Below, piece after piece: positions 17,451 through 25,448 of a stretch of 64,000 nucleotides of DNA. This DNA comes from Catellatospora tritici (GTDB lineage Bacteria; Actinomycetota; Actinomycetes; Mycobacteriales; Micromonosporaceae). A program made the translations under genes and the position numbers. Location of the stretch: contig NZ_JAHRCY010000005.1 of NCBI RefSeq assembly GCF_019083965.1, positions 425,198 to 489,197 on the forward strand, in the 5' to 3' direction. Position 1 is the first letter of the stretch, and each line of letters begins with the position of its first letter. Below the pieces are notes generated by a model that worked only from the letters and a program-made list of their open reading frames with translations, searched no databases and was not told the origin of the DNA.

Positions 17451-17981
17451 GTGCCGAAAGTGATCGATGACGGTACGCACGCAGTGTCCCGCCGCGCCGT
17501 CCTGCACGGGGTCGGCGCCCTGCTGCCGGGAGTCGCCCTCGCGACGGCGGGAGGCGCCACCGCGGCCGCCGCGGCCGCTCCCGCCGGGGCCGTGCACGGG
17601 GCGTTCTCGGCTGCCGGGTACACGTGGCCGACCGTGTCCGGGTCGGTCCGGACCGGAGCAGCAGTGTCCGGTGCGGTGTTCACGCTCACCGCCGATGGGC
17701 GGCCGCTGGCCGGTCGGCGGGTGCGGTTCTCGATCAGCTCGTTCCACGAGGCCGACCGCAGTCTGTGGTTCGAGGCGGGAGTCGGCGGCCAGCGCGGCAA
17801 GGCCATGCTGCGAGTCGGCTACCTGGACCTCGACACCGACGCTGCCGGGACCGTCGCGCTGGACCGGTGGCTGCGGCGCGGGGCCGTGCCGACCGCCGCG
17901 GTCGGCACGCGTCCGCTGCTGCGGGCCCAACTGGTCGGCTCGGAGACGATCCTCGCCGCCGTCCGCCTGACGGTGGTCTGA
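17451..17981 (+). CDS. Tat-exported small Ig-like protein
   Basis: A 176-residue secreted protein. GTG 17451 is preceded by AGGAGG (17441-17446); an in-frame ATG at 17403 and a GTG at 17460 are alternatives. The N-terminus has a twin-arginine signal (SRRAVLHGVGALLPGVALATAGGATAAAA). The mature ~130 residues look like an Ig-like or invasin-type beta domain (SGAVFTLTADGRPLAGRRVRFSI ... LDLDTDAAGTVALDRWL ... LVGSETILAAVRLTV). It lies 83 bases before the lysin gene, so the two may act together at the cell wall. Function unknown. Confidence 0.62.
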   Translation: MPKVIDDGTHAVSRRAVLHGVGALLPGVALATAGGATAAAAAAPAGAVHGAFSAAGYTWPTVSGSVRTGAAVSGAVFTLTADGRPLAGRRVRFSISSFHEADRSLWFEAGVGGQRGKAMLRVGYLDLDTDAAGTVALDRWLRRGAVPTAAVGTRPLLRAQLVGSETILAAVRLTVV

Positions 17982-18064
17982 CCGGCCACCGCGCCCCCTT
18001 TCCGATCTTCCTTCCCGCGGCGGGCCGGTGGGCTGCCACGCCGTGCCTGACCGAGGAGTGCGAG

Positions 18065-20671
18065 TTGACCAGAACTGTCGCCGGGGCCGAGCAGTGGGCT
18101 CGCCAGCACGTCACCGACGGTGGCGGCTTCTACAACGGGCGCAACTGGAACGGCATGTGCCAGGCGCTGATGTTCCGGGCCTGCGGGCTGAGCAGTTCCG
18201 CGGGCACCGCCTACCAGGCATACCTGGCCTCCGGAGCCGACAACCACGACTACTCCGCCGCCCCGCGCGGGGCGTTCCACTGGTGGGCCGACCAGGGCGA
18301 CCCGGAGCCCGGCCACGTGGCCCTGGACCTCGACGGCGGCGGCACCCGCTGCCTGATGGCGTCGTCGAACCTGTCCGGCGGGGAGGACTTCGCCCCCGGC
18401 GGCTACTGCATCGGCACGCAGTCGGTGGCCCGCTACAACTCGCTGTCCGGGCTGCGCTATCTGGGCTGGACGCTGGACAACGTCGGCTCGCGGATGGCCG
18501 ACGTGGGCACCCCCGGGCCCGGCAACGACCCGGGGCCGTCGTACCAGCTCACCACCGAGGACCAGCGGGTCCTGCAGACGCTCGCCGGGCGGGGCGGCTA
18601 CACCGGCCCGGTCGACGGCGTGATGGGCGTCAACAGCTGGAAGGGCGTGCAGACCGCGGTCCGCGGCTACGGCTACACCGGGCCGATCGACGGGGTGCCG
18701 GGCGTCAACACCTACCGGGCGATCCAGTCCCTGGCCCGCGACGGCGGGTATACCGGCCCGGTCGACGGCGAGCTGGGCCCGAACACCATCCGGGGCGTGG
18801 CCGCCTGGCTGCAGGCCCACCCGCCGACGACCCCGCCCGCGCCGGGCCCGGCGCCCAACCCGCCGGCCGGCAGCGCCGTGTACGGCATCGACGTCGGCAC
18901 CAGCCAGGCGAGCCTGGACTTCCTGGCCGCCCGCAGCGCCGGGTTCCGGTTCTGCGTCGTCAAGTCCGGCGGCTCCAACGACGGCACCCACATGCCGTAC
19001 ACCGCGCCCTACTACGTGGCCCAGGTCGACGCCGCCAGGGCGGCCGGGCTGCTGGTCGGCCACTACTGGATGAGCGGTTGGAACTCGCCGACCGCCGACG
19101 CCGCCTACTACGTCGCGCACCTGCACGACTACCGCCCCGGCGACCCACTGATGATCGACATCGAGGGGGCTGACGGCAGTCCGGTATGGACCGATGCCCA
19201 GACGGCGTCGTTCATCGCCGCGGTCAAGGCCAGCCTGGGCGCGACGCCGTTCCTGTACACCTACTCGGCCCTGCTCACCTCACGGAGCTGGCCGCAGACC
19301 CAGGCCACCGGCGCGAAGCTGTGGATCGCCGACTACAACAGCGCGGCGGGCAGCCCGCAGATCGGCTCGGCGTACCCGACCTGGGCCATCCACCAGTTCA
19401 GCAGCTCCGGGACGATCAAGGGCATCCGGGTCGACCTGAACCAGGCCAAGGCCGACGCCTTCGGCTCGGCGACGCTGCCGCCCGCCGGGCCGAACCCGAT
19501 CCCCGACCCGGCCCCGGACATCCCGCTGGCCGACGGCGTCACCCTGCAACGCGTCGCGCAGCTGGGCGGCTACACCGGCCCCGTCGACGGCGTGCTCGGC
19601 CCGAACAGCTGGAAGGGCGTGCAGACGCTGCTCAAGCAGCTCGGGCTGTACAGCGGGCCGGTGGACGGGGTGCCCGGTACCAACACCTACAAAGGCCTGC
19701 AGCTGCTCGCCCAGCGCGGCGGTTACACCGGCCCGGTCGACGGGCTGCCGGGCCCGAACACCTACGCGGGGCTGCGCGGCTACCTCGCCCAGGCCGGTGG
19801 CGGCATCACGATCTCCACTGCGGACGCCAAGACGCTGCAGCAGCTGGCCCAGCGCGGCGGCTACACCGGGCCGGTGGACGGGGTGCTGGGCACCAACAGC
19901 TGGAAGGGCGTGCAGACGGTCCTGTCGCGCGGCTACTACAGCGGACCTGTCGACGGGGTGCCCGGACCCAACACCTACACGGGCCTGCAACTGCTGGCCG
20001 CCGACTACGGCTACACCGGCCCGATCGACGGGGTGCCCGGCCCGAACACGTACGCGGGCCTGCGGACCTACTTGACCGTGACCAGCGGCGGCCCCGGTGC
20101 GATCTCGATCGCGGACGGGACGACCCTGCAGCGGATCGGCGTCGCGGGCGGCTACACCGGCCCGCTGGACGGGGTTCCGGGGGTCAACAGCTGGAAGGGC
20201 GTCCAGACGGTGCTGCGCGGCTACGGCTACGCGGGGCCGCTGGACGGGGCGCCGGGCACCAACACCTACCGGGCGCTGCAGACCCTGGCCACGGCGGGCG
20301 GCTACACCGGCCCCATCGACGGCGTGATGGGCACCAACAGCTGGAAGGGTGTGCAGACCGTCATGCGCAGGTTCGGTTACACCGGCCCGATCGACGGCGT
20401 GCCGGGCACCAACACCTACGCCGCGATGCAGCGGATGGCCAGGCTCGGCGGGTACACCGGGCCGGTCGACGGGGTGCTGGGGGCGTACAGCTGGCGCGGC
20501 CTGCAGGCGTGTCTGCGGGGCTCGGGTTACTCCGGCCTGATCGACGGGGTCCCGGGCGCGGGCACGTACACGTCGCTGCAGCGGCTGGCGCAGACCGGGG
20601 GCTACACCGGGCCGCTGGACGGCGTGCCCGGCCCGAACACCTACCAGGCGCTGGCCAACCTGGTCCCCTGA
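18065..20671 (+). CDS. modular lysin: papain-fold-like domain, GH25 muramidase and 16 PG-binding-type repeats
   Basis: An 868-residue wall hydrolase starting at TTG 18065 (GAGGAG 7 bases upstream). No secretion signal is visible. Residues 1-150 resemble a CHAP/NlpC-like domain (catalytic Cys candidate in NWNGMCQALMFRACG, His in GHVALDLDGGG). Three repeats follow, then a GH25 lysozyme domain at about 275-475 (GIDVGTSQ, MIDIEG with the Asp-x-Glu pair, LWIADYN). The C-terminal ~370 residues hold 13 more repeats of 22-26 residues built on GGYTGPVDGVLGPNSWKGVQ, peptidoglycan_binding_1-like. The layout recalls phage endolysins, but no other phage gene is present. Confidence 0.85.
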   Translation: MTRTVAGAEQWARQHVTDGGGFYNGRNWNGMCQALMFRACGLSSSAGTAYQAYLASGADNHDYSAAPRGAFHWWADQGDPEPGHVALDLDGGGTRCLMASSNLSGGEDFAPGGYCIGTQSVARYNSLSGLRYLGWTLDNVGSRMADVGTPGPGNDPGPSYQLTTEDQRVLQTLAGRGGYTGPVDGVMGVNSWKGVQTAVRGYGYTGPIDGVPGVNTYRAIQSLARDGGYTGPVDGELGPNTIRGVAAWLQAHPPTTPPAPGPAPNPPAGSAVYGIDVGTSQASLDFLAARSAGFRFCVVKSGGSNDGTHMPYTAPYYVAQVDAARAAGLLVGHYWMSGWNSPTADAAYYVAHLHDYRPGDPLMIDIEGADGSPVWTDAQTASFIAAVKASLGATPFLYTYSALLTSRSWPQTQATGAKLWIADYNSAAGSPQIGSAYPTWAIHQFSSSGTIKGIRVDLNQAKADAFGSATLPPAGPNPIPDPAPDIPLADGVTLQRVAQLGGYTGPVDGVLGPNSWKGVQTLLKQLGLYSGPVDGVPGTNTYKGLQLLAQRGGYTGPVDGLPGPNTYAGLRGYLAQAGGGITISTADAKTLQQLAQRGGYTGPVDGVLGTNSWKGVQTVLSRGYYSGPVDGVPGPNTYTGLQLLAADYGYTGPIDGVPGPNTYAGLRTYLTVTSGGPGAISIADGTTLQRIGVAGGYTGPLDGVPGVNSWKGVQTVLRGYGYAGPLDGAPGTNTYRALQTLATAGGYTGPIDGVMGTNSWKGVQTVMRRFGYTGPIDGVPGTNTYAAMQRMARLGGYTGPVDGVLGAYSWRGLQACLRGSGYSGLIDGVPGAGTYTSLQRLAQTGGYTGPLDGVPGPNTYQALANLVP
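19555..20668 (+). repeat. 13 tandem coding repeats of 66-81 bases
   Basis: In-frame repeats, each beginning near GGCTACACCGGCCCGGTCGAC, arranged 3 + 3 + 7 with short Ser/Ala/Gly spacers; three more occur at about 18590-18810. Alternate units end in NSWKGVQT or NTYxGLQ, so the array may have grown by duplicating pairs. Prone to unequal recombination and assembly collapse. Confidence 0.85.
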
Positions 20672-20683
20672 GCCGAGGATGGC

Positions 20684-20722
20684 CGTGCCCCGTGACCGTC
20701 CGCCCGGCGGCCACGGGGCACG
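20684..20722. terminator. bidirectional hairpin
   Basis: 11-bp perfect arms (CGTGCCCCGTG / CACGGGGCACG) around a 17-base loop, between the convergent lysin and cupin genes. Confidence 0.55.
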
Positions 20723-20728
20723 GGCCGG

Positions 20729-21244
20729 TCAGGAAAGCTCCACCTGCGACCAATCCAGGCCGTCGAGGTTGACCACGATCGCCTCCTGCGTGGTACGGGC
20801 GATCACCACCACCGCCTCGGTCTCCGGATCGGGGTTCTCCTCCCGGTGCGGCACGTACGGCGGGACAAAAATGTAGTCGCCGGGCCCGGTCCGCACGGCC
20901 GTCTCCACCGGCTCCTCGCCCTCCAGGTCGAGGAAGACGAAGACCGGCGTGCCGGACACGACGAAGATCGCGGTCTCCGACGCGCCGTGGTGGTGGTTGG
21001 CCGACTTCGTGTCCCCGGGGACGTGCGTCTGCCCCATCCACAGGCTCCTGGCCCCCACGGTCTTGCCGCTGATCGCCTCCAGCCGCTTCATCCCCGGCGT
21101 CTGCGTCGTCTGCGACACCAGCCCGTCCGGAGCGACCCGGTGCAGGCGGCGGTGGAACGGATCGATGTCGGCGGGCAGCAGCACACCACTGGGCGTGCGC
21201 ACCAGGCCGTCCGACGATCCGGCGGGCACGTGCAGGACGTTCAT
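20729..21244 (-). CDS. cupin-domain protein
   Basis: A 171-residue protein; its start overlaps the stop of the LysR gene (two ATG codons in tandem; the second sits at better distance from GGGAG). A single cupin barrel is seen with metal-ligand histidines in SANHHHGASETAIFVVSG and a second motif GDYIFVPPYVPHREENP. The family includes oxygenases, isomerases and small-molecule binders. Co-transcription with a LysR regulator divergent from the organosulfur operon suggests a role in the same pathway, possibly as an accessory dioxygenase. Substrate unknown. Confidence 0.8.
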   Translation of the reverse strand: MNVLHVPAGSSDGLVRTPSGVLLPADIDPFHRRLHRVAPDGLVSQTTQTPGMKRLEAISGKTVGARSLWMGQTHVPGDTKSANHHHGASETAIFVVSGTPVFVFLDLEGEEPVETAVRTGPGDYIFVPPYVPHREENPDPETEAVVVIARTTQEAIVVNLDGLDWSQVELS

Positions 21245-22137
21245 CATGCTCCCTGAACAGCTAGGACACGCGGGACCTCGCCCGCGGGCGACAGGACCCG
21301 GCGCAGCGACTCGGCCGCGCCCTCGACCAGATCGGTGCGCAGACCGCGGCGCGACCACACCGACAGCGGCAGCGGCAGCGCGGGCGGCAGGTCGTCGCGG
21401 GCGACCAACCCCTGCGGCGTCTGCCCGAGCGTGGCCATCAGCCCCACGCCCAGCCCGGCCTGCACCGCCGCCTGCACTCCGGCCAGGTGCGGGGCCTCGC
21501 AGCCGACCTCGGCGGGCAGACCGTACCCGGCCAGGGTGTCCAGGGCGCGGGTACGCAGCGCGCACGGCGCGTCGAAGGCCACCAGCGGGATCGGCTCACC
21601 GTGGCGCGGCGGGCGCCAGCCCGGTGCCGAATACCAGGTCAGCTCCAGCTCACCGACGGTCAACGCGTCGGCGTCGTCGGCCGGACCGAACAGCAGCGCG
21701 AGGTCGATGCGGCCGTCGGCCAGGCCGGTGCGCAGCTGGGCACCGCGGTCGATGCGGAACCGCACCCGCCAGTCCGGGAAGGTGTCCGCCAGCGCACCGG
21801 CCAGCTCCGGCAGCAGCTGTGCCGCCGCGTGCTCGGTCGAGCCGATGACCAGTGCCTGCTCGGTGTCGACCCCGAACCCGCGCAGCGTCTCGTCGTGTAC
21901 GGCCAGAATGCGCCGCGCCTGCCGCAGCAGCGTCTCCCCCGCCGCCGTGAACCGCGACCCGCGCCCCTGCCGCTCCACCAGCGGACGTCCGATGGCCGCC
22001 TCCAGGCGGCGCACGTGCTGGCTGACCGCCCCCTGGCTCAGGTAGAGCGAGGCGGCCGCGCGCTGGAAACCGCCGCAGTCCGCGACAGCGACGAAGCTGC
22101 GCAGCGGGGCGATGTCCAGGATGCGGCTCATGACCAT
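21244..22137 (-). CDS. LysR-family transcriptional regulator
   Basis: A 297-residue LTTR. The N-terminal winged HTH is clear (LRSFVAVADCGGFQRAAASLYLSQGAVSQHVRRLE), followed by a substrate-binding-type effector domain (VIGSTEHAAAQLLPELAGAL ... GRIDLALLFGPAD). It is divergent from the leader peptide and organosulfur operon and shares a 134-base gap containing a perfect 23-bp palindrome with a T-N11-A core, the usual LTTR box form. It probably controls that operon and itself. ATG 22137 or 22131; neither has a good ribosome-binding site. Confidence 0.88.
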   Translation of the reverse strand: MVMSRILDIAPLRSFVAVADCGGFQRAAASLYLSQGAVSQHVRRLEAAIGRPLVERQGRGSRFTAAGETLLRQARRILAVHDETLRGFGVDTEQALVIGSTEHAAAQLLPELAGALADTFPDWRVRFRIDRGAQLRTGLADGRIDLALLFGPADDADALTVGELELTWYSAPGWRPPRHGEPIPLVAFDAPCALRTRALDTLAGYGLPAEVGCEAPHLAGVQAAVQAGLGVGLMATLGQTPQGLVARDDLPPALPLPLSVWSRRGLRTDLVEGAAESLRRVLSPAGEVPRVLAVQGA

Positions 22138-22192
22138 GAGCGTAGGAGCAGGTTACGCACGGATTGTGAACGCGGTTTCACGGATTTCGAAC

Positions 22193-22215
22193 ACCCATCA
22201 CGAATCGTGATGGGT
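22193..22215. promoter_or_regulatory. 23-bp perfect palindrome, candidate LysR operator
   Basis: Arms ACCCATCACGA and TCGTGATGGGT around a single central A (22204), with a further CATCACGA half-site at 22217. The core TCACGAATCGTGA fits T-N11-A. It sits between the divergent lysR and leader/operon genes. A one-base centre disfavours a hairpin and favours a dimer-binding site. Confidence 0.6.
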
Positions 22216-22271
22216 CACCATCACGATCCATTGTTGGACATCGGCCCAGCTCCGGGCCCAGACTCGTTGCC

Positions 22272-22352
22272 ATGAGCCGCCCAGTCGCCGTGTACCTGAC
22301 ACGCCGCCGCTGGCTCGACAACGCACGGACCCGCACGACGCTCTGTCGCTGA
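22272..22352 (+). CDS. 26-residue leader peptide (sulfur-type attenuator uORF)
   Basis: ATG 22272 to TGA 22352 encodes a peptide beginning MSRPVAVYLTRRRW, continuing LDNARTRTT and ending LCR. This matches the actinobacterial family annotated as putative leader peptide (LT-R-R-x-x-L/V-D-x-x-R ... C-R end) found before sulfur-related operons. It lies 178 bases before the first monooxygenase. The single Cys at the penultimate codon suggests ribosome stalling when Cys-tRNA is scarce. Not tested; no obvious intrinsic terminator follows, so attenuation could be Rho-dependent. Confidence 0.7.
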   Translation: MSRPVAVYLTRRRWLDNARTRTTLCR

Positions 22353-22530
22353 CGCGGTGATGGCGCTGTTCGAGCGCCAGCCCGCCGTACCCCCGTGCCG
22401 CCCGCATCGCCGCGGGCATCCCGCCTGACCCCGGCCCGGTCCGCTTGTCCGCGGCCGTAGCCGCTGAACGTGCACGCCCACCGCGGCGCGCACGCCTCCT
22501 TGTGCACCCATCCGCCCGAAAGGCATATCC

Positions 22531-23901
22531 GTGACTCAACGCACCCTGAAACTGGGCGCCGTGCTGCTCGGCGTCGGTGGCCCCGGCCAGCACCACACCT
22601 GGCTCAGCCCCGAGATCCCCGGCGACGCCAGCGTCGACATCCGCTGGTACATCGCCCGCGCCCAGCAGGCCGAGGCGGCCGGGTTCGATCTGGCGTTCAT
22701 CGTGGACAGCCAGTTCATCACGCCGGACTCGCCGCACCACTACCTCAACCGGCTGGAGCCGCTGACGCTGCTGTCGGCGATCGCGGTGCACACCAGCCAC
22801 ATCGGGCTGGTCGGCACGCTGACCACCTCCTACAACGACCCGTTCAACATCGCCCGGCGGCTGGCCTCGCTCGACCTGATCAGCGACGGCCGGGCGGGCT
22901 GGAACGTGGTGGCCACCGGCGACGGTGGCACCGCCGGCAACTACGGCCGCGACGAGCACTACGACTACGCCACCCGCTACGGCCGGGCGCTGGAGCACGT
23001 ACGCGTGGTGCAGGGCCTGTGGCAGTCGTACGAGGACGACGCGTTCCCGCGCGACAAGGAGCGTGGCGTGTTCTTCGACCGCACCCGGCAGCACCGCCTC
23101 GACCACGTCGGCGAGCACTTCTCGGTGGTCGGCCCGCTCAACATCCAGCGCTCGCCGCAGGGCCAGCCGGTGATCTTCCAGGCCGGGGACTCGGCCGAGG
23201 GCCGCGACCTGGGCGCGAACATCGCCGACGCCATCTTCACCCACGCCCAAACGGTCGAGCAGGGGCAGGCGTTCGCCCGCGACATCCGGGCCCGCGCCGC
23301 CGCCCTGGGCCGCGACCCCGACCAGATCATCATCTTCCCCGGCATCAGCCCGATCATCGCCGACACCGACGCGCAGGCCCGGGAGAAGGAGCAGGAGATC
23401 CTGGGCGCCAAGAGCTTCGACCGGGCGCTGGCCGAGCTCGGCCGCCCGTTCGGCTGGCACGACCTGTCCCAGTACGACCTCGACGCCCCGTTCCCGGAGC
23501 TGGGCGACCTGGGCGACCGCAGCTTCAAGACCCAGGCCGAGAAGATCAAGCAGCTGGCCCGCGACAACGGGTTCACGCTGCGCCAGGTCGTCCAGCACCA
23601 GCTCGACTCGCGCCGGTCGCCGTTCGTCGGATCGGCGCAGACGGTCGCCACCGAGATCGAGCGCTGGTTCCGGGCCGGGGCGTTCGACGGGGTCAACATC
23701 ACCGTCACCGTGCCCAGCGAGTTCGCCCGCTTCACCGACGAGGTGCTGCCGATCCTGCGCGAACGCGGCGTGGTCCGCACCGGTTACGCCGCCACGACGC
23801 TGCGCGGCAACCTCGGCCTGCCCATCCCCGAGAACACCCACACCGTGGCCCGGCGCACGGCCGCGCAGCAGCCCGCCCGCACCCCCAGCCTCGTCCCGTG
23901 A
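22531..23901 (+). CDS. LLM-class FMN-dependent monooxygenase, NtaA/SnaA/DszA family
   Basis: A 456-residue flavin monooxygenase, GTG start with GAAAGG 7 bases upstream. Hallmarks of the NtaA/DmoA/DszA group are present: GGPGQHHTWLSPEI near the N-terminus, FDLAFIVDSQF, HYLNRLEPLTLLSAIAVHT, GRAGWNVVATGDGG, YGRDEHYDYATRYGRA, and IQRSPQGQPVIFQAGDS. These enzymes use FMNH2 and O2 to open C-N or C-S bonds in nitrilotriacetate, sulfones or sulfides. No flavin reductase is in the window, so reduced FMN must come from elsewhere. First structural gene after the leader peptide. Confidence 0.92.
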   Translation: MTQRTLKLGAVLLGVGGPGQHHTWLSPEIPGDASVDIRWYIARAQQAEAAGFDLAFIVDSQFITPDSPHHYLNRLEPLTLLSAIAVHTSHIGLVGTLTTSYNDPFNIARRLASLDLISDGRAGWNVVATGDGGTAGNYGRDEHYDYATRYGRALEHVRVVQGLWQSYEDDAFPRDKERGVFFDRTRQHRLDHVGEHFSVVGPLNIQRSPQGQPVIFQAGDSAEGRDLGANIADAIFTHAQTVEQGQAFARDIRARAAALGRDPDQIIIFPGISPIIADTDAQAREKEQEILGAKSFDRALAELGRPFGWHDLSQYDLDAPFPELGDLGDRSFKTQAEKIKQLARDNGFTLRQVVQHQLDSRRSPFVGSAQTVATEIERWFRAGAFDGVNITVTVPSEFARFTDEVLPILRERGVVRTGYAATTLRGNLGLPIPENTHTVARRTAAQQPARTPSLVP

Positions 23902-23930
23902 CCGCCGCGACACCGCAGAAAGGCACCACC

Positions 23931-25448
23931 ATGAACCTCGTACGACGTACCAGACAGCTGGCCGCGGCCGCGGCGGCGGTGCTCGCCCTCGCCACGACGG
24001 GCTGCGGCACCGACGCCGGAGCCGCCTCCGGCGAGTCGACCCTGCGCTGGGCGGTCGCCCTGCCCGCGCACTGGGACCCGGTGGTCAGCGGCAGCGGCGC
24101 CCAGTTCCGGATCCTGTCGCTGGCGTACGCGTCGCTGACCGAGATCGACGAGCAGGGCAAGGCGGTGCCGAGCCTGGCCCAGGGCTGGGACTACAACAGC
24201 ACCGGTGACCAGGTCACCTTCCACCTGCGGCCGAACCTGAAGTTCACCGACGGCGAGCCGCTGAACGCCCAGGCGGTCAAGCTCTACCTGGAACGAGCAA
24301 AGACGCAGAAGAACTCCGCCCTGTTCGGCGACCTCACCTCGATCAAGGAGATCACCGCCTCCGGTGACCTGGACGTGGTCGTCAACCTGACCCAGGTGGA
24401 CTACCAGATCCCGCTGCTGCTCGGCGAGCGCGTCGCGCAGATCACCAGCCCGAAGGCGGCGCAGGACCCGGTCAAGCTGGACCAGAACCCGGTCGGTGCC
24501 GGACCGTTCGTGGTCACCGAGTTCGTGCCTGGCTCCCACGTCTACCTCAAGAAGAACGCCGACTACTGGGACGCCGCGAACATCCACATCGACCGGGTGG
24601 AGCTGCACGCCGCGCCGGACAACGCCACCATCGTGTCCAGCCTCAAGACCGGCGTCTACGACCTGGCCTACCTCGACGCGTCGCAGGTGAAGGCGGCCAA
24701 GGCGGCGGGCCTGGACGTGGTGCTGCAGCCCGGGTTCAACGCCTCCAACATCAGCATCAACGTCAACAAGAAGCCGTTCGACAACCCGAAGGTGGTCGAC
24801 GCGGTCCGCTACGCCGTCAATCGGCAGGAGTTCGTCGACAAGGTCACCTTCGGCTACGGCAAGGCCACCGACCAGCCGTTCCCGCCGGGCTACATCGCCT
24901 ACGACGAGAAGTCGGCCGGGCAGTTCCCGTACGACCCCGCCAAGGCCGTGCAGCTGCTGGCCGAGGCCGGGTTCCAGCCGGGCCAGATCAAGCTCGACCT
25001 GGTCATCCCGGCCCAGTCCACGGCCGCCGAGATCGTGCAGGCGCAGCTGGGCGCGGTCGGCATCACGGTCAGCATCAAGGTCGACCCGAACTGGTCCACG
25101 CCGTTCTTCGCCAAGGACCTGACCCTGTCGCTGTACGGCACCACCGGCCGCGAGTCGCCCGTGCAGACGCTGACCGCCCACTTCGGACCCAATGGCCCGC
25201 TGAACCTGAGCACGCCGTACCAGCCGGAGGGCTTCGAGGCGGCCGTGTCGCTGGCGCGGCGGACCCCGCTGGACTCGCCGGACTACGCGGCCAACCTGCA
25301 GGCGGCCACCCGGGCCGGGCTGGCCAGCCGGGCGCTGGTGTTCACGTACGCTCCGACGAACATCTTCGTCAAGAGCACCCGCGTCTCGGCGCTGCCCGCG
25401 ATCCCCGGCCAGATCCACTGGACCGGCGTCACCGTGGCCGCGTCATGA
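23931..25448 (+). CDS. ABC transporter substrate-binding lipoprotein, SBP_bac_5 family
   Basis: A 505-residue extracellular lipoprotein with a lipobox (LALATTGCG, Cys near residue 25) and the dipeptide/opine-type fold (ESTLRWAVALPAHWDPVVSGSG, SLAYASLTEIDEQGKAVPSLAQGWDYNSTGDQVTFHLRPNLKF). It should capture a solute for the two permeases downstream. Family members bind peptides, glutathione, nickel chelates or opines. With two LLM monooxygenases in the operon, a sulfur-containing peptide or conjugate is a reasonable guess. Its stop overlaps the next start (ATGA). Confidence 0.92.
   Translation: MNLVRRTRQLAAAAAAVLALATTGCGTDAGAASGESTLRWAVALPAHWDPVVSGSGAQFRILSLAYASLTEIDEQGKAVPSLAQGWDYNSTGDQVTFHLRPNLKFTDGEPLNAQAVKLYLERAKTQKNSALFGDLTSIKEITASGDLDVVVNLTQVDYQIPLLLGERVAQITSPKAAQDPVKLDQNPVGAGPFVVTEFVPGSHVYLKKNADYWDAANIHIDRVELHAAPDNATIVSSLKTGVYDLAYLDASQVKAAKAAGLDVVLQPGFNASNISINVNKKPFDNPKVVDAVRYAVNRQEFVDKVTFGYGKATDQPFPPGYIAYDEKSAGQFPYDPAKAVQLLAEAGFQPGQIKLDLVIPAQSTAAEIVQAQLGAVGITVSIKVDPNWSTPFFAKDLTLSLYGTTGRESPVQTLTAHFGPNGPLNLSTPYQPEGFEAAVSLARRTPLDSPDYAANLQAATRAGLASRALVFTYAPTNIFVKSTRVSALPAIPGQIHWTGVTVAAS

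Noticed and set aside
17624..18064. Extended upstream part of the lysin frame
   Set aside because: It overlaps the Tat-exported gene in another frame; the TTG at 18065 has a good ribosome site.
19555..20668. CRISPR-like repeat array
   Set aside because: Repeats are in-frame, coding, variable and without unique spacers; they encode PG-binding-type units.
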